Of a DNA stretch of 64,000 nt, positions 58,319 through 64,000 are shown in pieces; position 1 is the first letter of the stretch; every line of letters starts with the position of its first letter. Source of the stretch: Sphingopyxis sp. MWB1 (GTDB lineage Bacteria > Pseudomonadota > Alphaproteobacteria > Sphingomonadales > Sphingomonadaceae); NCBI RefSeq assembly GCF_000763945.1, contig NZ_JQFJ01000002.1, positions 1 to 64,000 of the forward strand, read 5' to 3'. Under the pieces are notes generated by a model. The model was not told where the DNA came from, did no database searches, and saw only the letters and a program-made list of their open reading frames with translations. A program made the position numbers and the translations under genes.

Positions 58319-59590
58319 CTAATCGCAGGCTTTGTGTAGTTTCCAGGCGAGGAGCGCGGATACCACGCACATGCCGGCGACCATCATCAGCGTGTCGTCG
58401 ATGGTGAGGCCCATGCCGATCAGCAGGCTGAGCAGCAGCGCGGCGGCGACCATGAAGGCCGAGTTGACGATATTGTTCGCCGCGACGGTGCGCGCCGTCT
58501 GGGACTTCGCGACGGTGGTGGTCAGAAAGGCATAGAGGGGGACAACGAACATGCCCCCGGCGATGGCGATGCCGAGCAGGTCGAGGATGATGCGGTCCCC
58601 GGCGGTGAGCGCGAGAAATTCACGCCATCCCATGAGGTCGCCGCCGATATGCTGCCAATTTTTGACCGACCACCAGAGGTCGAGCACGAAAAAGCCCATG
58701 ACGATGACCGACCCGGGGGAGAAGCGCGCTGACACCTGCCCCTTGAGCAGCCGGTTGACGACGATCGAGCCGATGGCGACCCCAACCGAGAAAATGGCGG
58801 TGAACAGCGTCGCAACCGTATTGTCGGCGCCGAGCGCATTTTTGACGAGCGGGGGGAATTGCGCGGCGAGAATGGCGGCGATGGCCCAGAAAAAGCTGAT
58901 CGACAAAATGGCGAGGAAGAGGCGCGGGATATGCATCGTCGAATTGACGAGCCGCCAGGAGGAACGGAAGATGTTGAGGTCGATCACCAGCCCTTCGGCC
59001 TCTTTTTCCGGCGGAGCGGGGGGGACATAGGAGGCGGTCAGGCGGCCGATGACCGCGACGATCAAAATGCCGATGATGGCGACGGGAGGCGAGGCAAGGC
59101 CGCCGACGATGGTGCCGCCGAGGATCGCGATATAGGTCCCCGCCTCGACCCAGCCGGTGCCCGCGAGCACCTCATCCTCCTCCAGATGCTGGGGCAGAAT
59201 CGCATATTTGATCGGGCCGAAGAAGGTCGAATGCACCCCCATGGCAAAGAGGGCGAGCAGCATCAGCGGCACATTGTGGAGCCATATGCCCAGCGACCCG
59301 GCGATCATGATGACGATCTCAGCGCTTTTGATGAGGCGGATGATGCGCGTCTTGTCGCTGCTGTCCGCCAATTGCCCGGCGAGCGCGGAAAAGAGGAAAT
59401 AGGGAAGGATGAACAGCCCGCCCGCGAGCGCGTTGAACCAGGCCTCGGTCTCCGGATCCTTGTAGATCGTGAAAGTGACGAGGATCACCATCGCCATCTT
59501 GTAGAAATTATCGTTGAAGGCGTTGAGAAACTGGGTCGCGAAGAGCGGCAGGAACCGGCGTTGCTTCATCAGCGCAAAGGAACCGGTCAT
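58319..59590 (-). CDS. MFS transporter, lysophospholipid transporter LplT-like
   Basis: A 423-residue major facilitator protein with 12 predicted spans. It starts RRFLPLFATQFLNAFNDNFYKMAM, the motif of LplT and of the N-terminal part of Aas-like fusions, then GALFILPYF-type GLFILPYFLFSALAGQLADS, GVHSTFFGPIKYAILPQHL and EVLAGTGWVEAGTYIAILGG. LplT flips lysophospholipids into the inner leaflet for reacylation. No acyltransferase or acyl-ACP synthetase gene is adjacent, though pgsA lies divergently next to it. Confidence 0.85.
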   Translation of the reverse strand: MTGSFALMKQRRFLPLFATQFLNAFNDNFYKMAMVILVTFTIYKDPETEAWFNALAGGLFILPYFLFSALAGQLADSSDKTRIIRLIKSAEIVIMIAGSLGIWLHNVPLMLLALFAMGVHSTFFGPIKYAILPQHLEEDEVLAGTGWVEAGTYIAILGGTIVGGLASPPVAIIGILIVAVIGRLTASYVPPAPPEKEAEGLVIDLNIFRSSWRLVNSTMHIPRLFLAILSISFFWAIAAILAAQFPPLVKNALGADNTVATLFTAIFSVGVAIGSIVVNRLLKGQVSARFSPGSVIVMGFFVLDLWWSVKNWQHIGGDLMGWREFLALTAGDRIILDLLGIAIAGGMFVVPLYAFLTTTVAKSQTARTVAANNIVNSAFMVAAALLLSLLIGMGLTIDDTLMMVAGMCVVSALLAWKLHKACD

Positions 59591-59748
59591 GTCAAATCCA
59601 CTTTTAAATCACCAACAAGGATAATCGCCTGTCCCGGGGGGCAAAGCGGTTGTCGCGCGGCGGGCTTATCGGCTAGGGGTGGCAGGGTCAAAACCAATTT
59701 CGGACATTGAGGCCATGCGGAGGCCGCACGCGCGGGACTAAGGGGATT

Positions 59749-60321
59749 ATGCTCAGCCTTCCCAATATTCTGACCATGTCGCGAATCCTGGCGGTTCCCA
59801 TCCTGCTTTTCCTTTTATGGCCGGGGGTGGGCGAGGGTGTGCACCAGCCCAAACCCATTGATTATGCCCTGGCCTTTGTCCTCTACTGCCTGATGGGCAT
59901 TACCGATTATTTTGACGGATATGTTGCGCGCGCGCGCGGAACGGTGTCGCGGCTGGGGGTGTTTCTGGACCCCATTGCCGACAAGATCATGATTGCGGCG
60001 GTGATCCTGCTGCTGGTGTTTACGCGCGATATTGCGGGATGGCATGTGATTGCCGCGCTGATCATCCTGCTGCGCGAGATTATCGTGTCGGGCCTGCGCG
60101 AATTTCTGGCGACGCTGCAGGTGTCGATGCCAGTGACCAAGCTGGCCAAGTGGAAAACCACCTTTCAGATCGTCTCCTTTGGCGCGCTGATCCTTGGCGG
60201 GGCCTTGCCCGCGATGCCGTGGATCGAGAGCGTGGGGCTTGCGACCTTGTGGGGCGCGGCGGTGCTGACGCTGATCACGGGCTGGGACTATCTGCGCGTC
60301 GGCCTGAAACATATGGATTGA
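59749..60321 (+). CDS. pgsA: CDP-diacylglycerol-glycerol-3-phosphate 3-phosphatidyltransferase
   Basis: A 190-residue inner membrane enzyme making phosphatidylglycerol phosphate. The CDP-alcohol phosphatidyltransferase signature D-G-x2-A-R-x8-G-x3-D-x3-D is seen in DYFDGYVARARGTVSRLG and FLDPIADK. It has five to six helices, and SLPNILTMSRILAVPILLFL is the usual start. The ATG at 59749 has AAGGGG upstream. It is followed 15 bp later by moaD. Confidence 0.94.
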   Translation: MLSLPNILTMSRILAVPILLFLLWPGVGEGVHQPKPIDYALAFVLYCLMGITDYFDGYVARARGTVSRLGVFLDPIADKIMIAAVILLLVFTRDIAGWHVIAALIILLREIIVSGLREFLATLQVSMPVTKLAKWKTTFQIVSFGALILGGALPAMPWIESVGLATLWGAAVLTLITGWDYLRVGLKHMD

Positions 60322-60336
60322 GGGAGGACGCCGCGG

Positions 60337-60591
60337 ATGCTGCGCCTTTGCTATTTCGCCTGGGTGCGCGAGGCCATGGGCGTGGCGGAGGAAGAATTGC
60401 GCCTTCCCGATGATGTTGCAACGGTCGGCGCGCTGATCGGCTGGCTGGCAGGGCGCGACGCGCGCGGCGGTCAGGCCTTTGCCGAGCCCGCGCGCATCCG
60501 TGCGGCGGTCGATGGCGAGATGGTCGGCGCCGATCATCGGCTCGCCGGAGCAGGCGAGGTGGCGCTGTTTCCGCCGGTGACGGGGGGATGA
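60337..60591 (+). CDS. moaD: Molybdopterin synthase sulfur carrier subunit MoaD
   Basis: An 84-residue ubiquitin-like sulfur carrier, beginning MLRLCYFAWVREAMGVAEEE and ending in the essential double glycine (PPVTGG). The C-terminal glycine is thiocarboxylated and donates sulfur to precursor Z. It overlaps moaE by 4 bp (ATGA), consistent with the equimolar MoaD-MoaE complex. Confidence 0.94.
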   Translation: MLRLCYFAWVREAMGVAEEELRLPDDVATVGALIGWLAGRDARGGQAFAEPARIRAAVDGEMVGADHRLAGAGEVALFPPVTGG

Positions 60592-61037
60592 TCCGCGTTG
60601 CGGTCGGGGCCGCGCCGGTCGATGTCGCGGGCGAAATGGCGCGGCATGATGCGGGCGGATATGGCGCGAGCGCGAGCTTTGTCGGCCGGGTGCGCGGCGA
60701 TGGCGGGCTGACCGAACTCTATCTGGAGCATCATCCCGTGATGACGCCGCGCGGGCTGGAAAAACTGGCGGCGGAAGCGCAGCGGCGCTGGACGCTGTCC
60801 GCGCTGACGCTGATCCACCGGGTCGGGGCGATGGCGCCGGGGGAGACGATCGTGCTGGTGCTGGCAAGCAGCGCGCACCGCGCCGAGGCGCTGGCGGCGT
60901 GCGAATTTCTGATCGACCGGCTGAAAACCGACGTCATGCTGTGGAAGCGCGAGGCTTTTGCCGACGGGCGCGTGCGCTGGGTCGAGGAACGCGCGGGCGA
61001 TCAGACGCGCGCGGCGCGGTGGGAGCGGGGCGCTTAA
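60588..61037 (+). CDS. moaE: Molybdopterin synthase catalytic subunit MoaE
   Basis: A 149-residue MoaE protein. Motifs: GYGASASFVGRVRGDGG, LYLEHHPVMTPRGLEKLAAEA, IHRVGAMAPGETIVLVLASSAHRAEALAACEFLIDRLK and the catalytic lysine region MLWKREAFADG with RWVEER. It inserts dithiolene sulfur into molybdopterin with MoaD. Confidence 0.94.
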   Translation: MIRVAVGAAPVDVAGEMARHDAGGYGASASFVGRVRGDGGLTELYLEHHPVMTPRGLEKLAAEAQRRWTLSALTLIHRVGAMAPGETIVLVLASSAHRAEALAACEFLIDRLKTDVMLWKREAFADGRVRWVEERAGDQTRAARWERGA

Positions 61038-61062
61038 GCCAGCGTTATTGGGGGGGCGATAG

Positions 61063-61104
61063 CTGGAGATTGCTTCGCCCGGCTGGTGCCTGGCTCGCAA
61101 TGAC
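61063..61104. repeat. Dispersed repeat unit after moaE
   Basis: CTGGAGATTGCTTCGCCC at the left and CGCAATGAC at the right match the unit at 57473-57511. It lies in the 87-bp convergent gap between moaE and oxyR and may help to terminate transcription. Confidence 0.65.
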
Positions 61105-61124
61105 GGTGGAAAGGGGGCGCCGCC

Positions 61125-62030
61125 CTAATCCCCCTGATGCTTGCGGAAAATATCGGCGAGCATGCGAAATTCGTCGGCGCGCGGGCTGCCCTTGCGCCAG
61201 ACGAGCGCGATGGTGCGCCAGTCATGCTGCGAATCGAGCGGGCGCGTGTCGATGTCGGTATGGTCGAGAATGCCGGCCTCAATCGCCATTTGCGGGAGCA
61301 TGGTGATGCCAAGGCCATTGTCGACCATCTGAACCAGCGTGTGGAGCGACGTGCCCATCATGCGGGCGCCCGCGCGCAATTCGGGGCGATTGCAGGCGGC
61401 GAGCGCATGATCCTTGAGGCAATGGCCATCCTCCAGCATCAAAAGCTGGGCCGGGTCGAGCTGGTCGGCGCTGACCATCGCGGGCAGTTCCTCCGCCTGA
61501 TCGCCGGGGAAGGCGACGAACAGCGCATCTTCGAACAATTTTTCGGTTTCGACATCGCCGCAGGCATAGGGAAGCGCGAGCAGCACGCAATCGACCAGCC
61601 CGTGATGGAGCGATTCGCAGGCCTGCGCGCTCGGCTCTTCGCGGAGAAACAGTTTGAGCGCGGGGCGTTCCTGGCGGAGCCGGGGGAGAAGGCCGGGGAG
61701 GAGAAAGGGGGCGATGGTCGGAATGACGCTCATCCGCAGCTCGCCCACCAAAGGCGCGGCAGCAGCGGCGGCCATATCGGCCAGTTCCTCCGCCTCGCGC
61801 AGCACGCGGTGCGCCTTGTCGACGATCGCATTGCCCAGCGTGGTGAAGCGCACGACGCGGCGGGTGCGTTCGACGAGCGTCTGGCCGAGCAACGTCTCCA
61901 GCTCCCTGATGCCTGCGGACAGGGTGGATTGGGTGACATTGCAGGCATCGGCGGCGCGGCCGAAATGCTGATGATCGTGCAGCGCGACCAGATATTGCAT
62001 CTGTTTGAGCGAAGGCAGGTAATTGTGCAT
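61125..62030 (-). CDS. oxyR: Hydrogen peroxide-sensing LysR regulator OxyR
   Basis: A 301-residue LysR-family regulator. The N-terminal HTH is seen in HFGRAADACNVTQSTLSAGIRELETLLG. The effector domain carries LMLEDGHCLKDHALAACN, where Cys204 and Cys213 correspond to the redox pair Cys199/Cys208 of E. coli OxyR. It activates peroxide-defence genes on disulfide formation. The ATG at 62030 (MHNYLPSLKQMQYLVAL) was chosen; an upstream extension in the same frame lies over the divergent gene and is not real. Confidence 0.92.
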   Translation of the reverse strand: MHNYLPSLKQMQYLVALHDHQHFGRAADACNVTQSTLSAGIRELETLLGQTLVERTRRVVRFTTLGNAIVDKAHRVLREAEELADMAAAAAAPLVGELRMSVIPTIAPFLLPGLLPRLRQERPALKLFLREEPSAQACESLHHGLVDCVLLALPYACGDVETEKLFEDALFVAFPGDQAEELPAMVSADQLDPAQLLMLEDGHCLKDHALAACNRPELRAGARMMGTSLHTLVQMVDNGLGITMLPQMAIEAGILDHTDIDTRPLDSQHDWRTIALVWRKGSPRADEFRMLADIFRKHQGD

Positions 62031-62159
62031 CGATCGGATATAGTGATGGAAAGCGGTATTTTGAATAAACATGTCGATAAATGGTAGCGAAGTTTCATTG
62101 CGAGCGCTTTCAGGCATGTTATGTGACGTCATAAGCTCAATATGGCTTGCAGGGGGACT

Positions 62160-62627
62160 ATGGCGATTTCGCGTTTTCTGATCGGCGGCGTCGCGAGCGC
62201 CTTGCTGCTGACCGGCGGGCTGTTCCTGTGGCAGGGGCATAGCCAGACCGCCGAGGAAGTGGAGATTCCCGAACCGCCCCCGCCCTTGCCCGCCATTCCG
62301 GTGGCCGCCGCCGACGCGCCGAAGCGCGGGCCGGCGCCGCCCGAACTGCCCTCGGCCAAGGAGGCATCGCGCGAGGAACGGCGCTTCAACCGCTATGACC
62401 GCAACCGCGATGAACGGATCACGCGGATCGAGATGATGTCGACGCGCACCGCGGCGTTTCGCAAGCTCGACAAGGATGGCAATAATCTGCTGACCTTCGA
62501 GGAATGGGCGGTGTCGACGAGCGACCGCTTTGCAGGCGCCGATGCCGACAAGTCGGGCGATTTGACCCGCGCCGAATTTGCGACGACCGCGCCGAAACGG
62601 AAGCCCAAGCCGACGTGCCGGTGTTGA
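62160..62627 (+). CDS. EF-hand domain membrane/periplasmic protein
   Basis: A 155-residue protein with an N-terminal signal anchor (FLIGGVASALLLTGGLFLW), a proline-rich linker (EIPEPPPPLPAIP) and three EF-hand loops: DRNRDERITRIE (degenerate but with acidic positions), DKDGNNLLTFEEW and DADKSGDLTRAEF. The last two look competent for calcium. The role is unknown. It is divergent from oxyR. The ATG at 62160 has CAGGGGG upstream. Confidence 0.82.
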   Translation: MAISRFLIGGVASALLLTGGLFLWQGHSQTAEEVEIPEPPPPLPAIPVAAADAPKRGPAPPELPSAKEASREERRFNRYDRNRDERITRIEMMSTRTAAFRKLDKDGNNLLTFEEWAVSTSDRFAGADADKSGDLTRAEFATTAPKRKPKPTCRC

Positions 62628-62655
62628 GGGGCGGAAGTTTTTGGTGTGCAAGGCG

Positions 62656-62684
62656 CCATTGCGGGCCGGGCGAAGCAATCTCCT
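62656..62684. repeat. Truncated dispersed repeat unit
   Basis: CCATTGCGGGCCGGGCGAAG followed by CAATCTCC matches the shorter form of the units at 57406-57446 and 61063-61104 (reverse orientation). Confidence 0.6.
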
Positions 62685-62780
62685 GCCAAGGTTCCGCGCG
62701 ATGTGGTTTCGCACGAAGCCACAAAGCCACAAAGGCGCGCACGCCTTCTCCGCAGGTCGGGCGCTTCCCCTCGCCATCGG

Positions 62781-62823
62781 GGGCTTGACCCGGTTCGTCA
62801 TCCCGGACTTGATCCGGGACCCG
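62781..62823. repeat. CCCGGACTTGATCCGGG-type repeat unit
   Basis: GGGCTTGACCCGGTTCGTCA followed by TCCCGGACTTGATCCGGGAC is the reverse-orientation counterpart of the units at 57861-57910. It keeps the same position relative to the composite palindromic repeat as in copy 1. Confidence 0.65.
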
Positions 62824-62881
62824 CCTTCCTCCTCTCGATCATCCATCTTGTTTCGGCATTTATGGCAGAGCGCGGGATAAA

Positions 62882-63105
62882 GTTTCGCGCAGAGCCGTAG
62901 AGGGCGCAGAGAAAAAAGAGGGGTTCACGCGGAGGCGCGGAGACGCGGAGAAAAACGGAGCGGCAGAGCCGCTCCATATCCGTCACCGTGCGAAAGGCCG
63001 AGACCCCGACCATGAGCGCCCCCCTCCCGAATAAACCATCTCTCCGCGCCTCCGCGTCTCCGCGTGACCAAAATATCTCTGCGCGCTCTGCGCCTCTGCG
63101 CGAAT
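62882..63105 (+). repeat. Composite palindromic repeat, copy 2
   Basis: The order is TTTCGCGCAGAG, a GGGGTTCACGCGGAGGCGCG stretch, GGAGCGG CAGAG CCGCTCC hairpin, GACCATGAGCGCC, AACCATCTCTCCGCG and CTCTGCGCCTCTGCGCGAA. The same blocks occur in reverse complement at 57547-57774. Confidence 0.8.
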
Positions 63106-63260
63106 TAACCAGCCACCCCTCTCGCGCCAGCCAGCCGCGTCGCCCGTAATTCCCATGTCCCGGCGCGCGCAGCTTGTCAGTCGGGACGGGCGCCGGGTGG
63201 GGGTGGCCTTGGTGATCGGGTGGCATTCGGGGGCGTCGCCATGACGTTGGCGTGGGAGGT

Positions 63261-63328
63261 GGACCCCGGATCAAGTCCGGGGTGACGAGGGGAGGGGGTG
63301 GGTTGACCCGCGGATCAAGTCCGGGGTG
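63261..63328. repeat. Tandem GGATCAAGTCCGGGGTGA units
   Basis: CCCCGGATCAAGTCCGGGGT at 63264-63283 and CGGATCAAGTCCGGGGTGA at about 63311-63329 are two close copies, inverted relative to the unit at 62781-62823. The first is a palindrome and lies about 80 bp from the trmFO stop. Confidence 0.6.
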
Positions 63329-63367
63329 AGGAGGAAGGAGAGGGCGTGGCGGGCGAGGGGGTAGCTG

Positions 63368-64000
63368 TCAGGCCGCCTTGCTCTCCGCTTGCTGGATCCA
63401 CTGGGCGAGGGCTTCGCCGGCGCGCTGGGTGTAGCCGAGTTTGCGGTCCTTTTTGCGGACCTGCTCCGCGAGCGGGGGGAAGAGGCCGAAGTTGACGTTC
63501 ATCGGCTGATAATTTTCCGCATCCGCGCCGCCGGTGATGTGGGTGAGGAGCGCGCCCAGCGCGGTTTCGGGGGGCGGCGGTGGCAGGGTGCGGCCCGCCA
63601 GTTCGGCAGCGGCAAAGCGCGCGGCGATCAGGCCGATGGCGGCGCTTTCGACATAGCCTTCGCAGCCGGTGATCTGCCCCGCAAAGCGGATATGCGGCGC
63701 CGATTTCAGGCGCAATTGTTGGTCGAGCAATTCGGGCGAGCGGATGAAGCTGTTGCGATGTAGCCCGCCAAGCCGCGCAAATTCCGCCTTTTCGAGGCCG
63801 GGAATGGTGCGGAACAATTCGACCTGTGCGCCATATTTGAGCTTGGTCTGAAAACCGACCATGTTCCACAAGGTACCCAGCGCATTATCCTGCCGAAGCT
63901 GGACGACGGCATAGGGCCAGCGTCCGGTGCGCGGATTGTCAAGGCCGACGCCCTTCATCGGGCCAAAGCGCAGCGTTTCGACGCCGCGTTCGGCCATCAC
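63368..64000 (-). CDS. trmFO: Methylenetetrahydrofolate-tRNA-(uracil-5-)-methyltransferase TrmFO, C-terminal part
   Basis: About 210 C-terminal residues of TrmFO; the frame is open to the window edge, and the full family length is about 450. Motifs: [70 protein letters not shown] and [19 protein letters not shown], with [10 protein letters not shown] near the C-terminus. The flavoenzyme methylates U54 of tRNA using methylenetetrahydrofolate. The methionine at the window edge is internal. Confidence 0.93.
   Translation of the reverse strand: MMAERGVETLRFGPMKGVGLDNPRTGRWPYAVVQLRQDNALGTLWNMVGFQTKLKYGAQVELFRTIPGLEKAEFARLGGLHRNSFIRSPELLDQQLRLKSAPHIRFAGQITGCEGYVESAAIGLIAARFAAAELAGRTLPPPPPETALGALLTHITGGADAENYQPMNVNFGLFPPLAEQVRKKDRKLGYTQRAGEALAQWIQQAESKAA

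Larger units (their letters stand above)
62628..63367. other. Gene-free region built of dispersed repeats
   Basis: About 740 bp with no convincing gene between the EF-hand gene and trmFO. It holds a truncated GCGAAGCAATCTCC unit (62656-62684), CCCGGACTTGATCCGGG units (62781-62823, 63261-63328) and copy 2 of the composite palindromic repeat (62882-63105). Confidence 0.75.

Noticed and set aside
62881..63110. CRISPR-like array because of repeated CGCGGAGA blocks
   Set aside because: The repeats are 8-bp near-tandem units arranged as inverted arms, with no regular spacers and no cas genes.

Overview
The window looks like a chromosomal segment of a GC-rich alphaproteobacterium of the order Sphingomonadales. 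The support is the gene orders ispH-thrB-rnhA, argS-SPOR-nagZ-scpA-scpB-tatABC and pgsA-moaD-moaE, a system I cytochrome c maturation operon, and a Caulobacter-type Tad pilus cluster. Sphingopyxis is my best guess for the genus, but that is inference.

Layout. Bases 1-600 hold the end of an RTX-like calcium-binding protein. Bases 599-2694 hold two abutting insertion sequences (IS5 family, then IS3 family). About 2.7-14.65 kb is an integrative and mobilizable element (IME). It carries a DUF6118 protein, a Ti-type MobQ relaxase (TraA) with a recognisable oriT next to it, two TraD-like accessory genes, a ParB-like protein, an AlpA-type regulator and a large serine recombinase. Its cargo is an MNT-HEPN protein and a translationally coupled cassette of a degenerate nucleotidyltransferase and two paralogous ECF sigma factors. 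No type IV secretion genes are present, so transfer would depend on a helper. The left end of the element seems to have been lost at the IS3 copy.

From 14.65 kb on, the window is ordinary chromosome. It holds a prolyl 4-hydroxylase-like dioxygenase, tRNA-His, a leucine-type dehydrogenase, ccmCDEF-dsbE-ccmH-TPR, the potassium transporter kup, a nitronate monooxygenase and a DUF808 membrane protein. Next come a putrescine catabolism cluster (puuB, puuA and a class III aminotransferase), an orphan PhoR-type kinase, a fumarylacetoacetase-family enzyme and a tad/cpa cluster that lacks the cpaF ATPase. They are followed by a DauA-like amino acid dehydrogenase, YegP, ispH-thrB-rnhA, the argS to tatC block, a 41-residue entericidin-like lipoprotein, mgtE and a cyclophilin. 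The window ends with nadC, RNase T2, an LplT-like MFS protein, pgsA-moaD-moaE, oxyR, an EF-hand protein and the C-terminal half of trmFO.

The long gene-free stretches near 57.4-58.0 kb and 62.65-63.35 kb are built of dispersed repeats. They include two inverted copies of a ~225-bp composite palindromic element. The items most worth a second look are the MNT/sigma/sigma cassette, the oriT, the structured leader of the ParB-like gene, the missing cpaF and the composite repeat.
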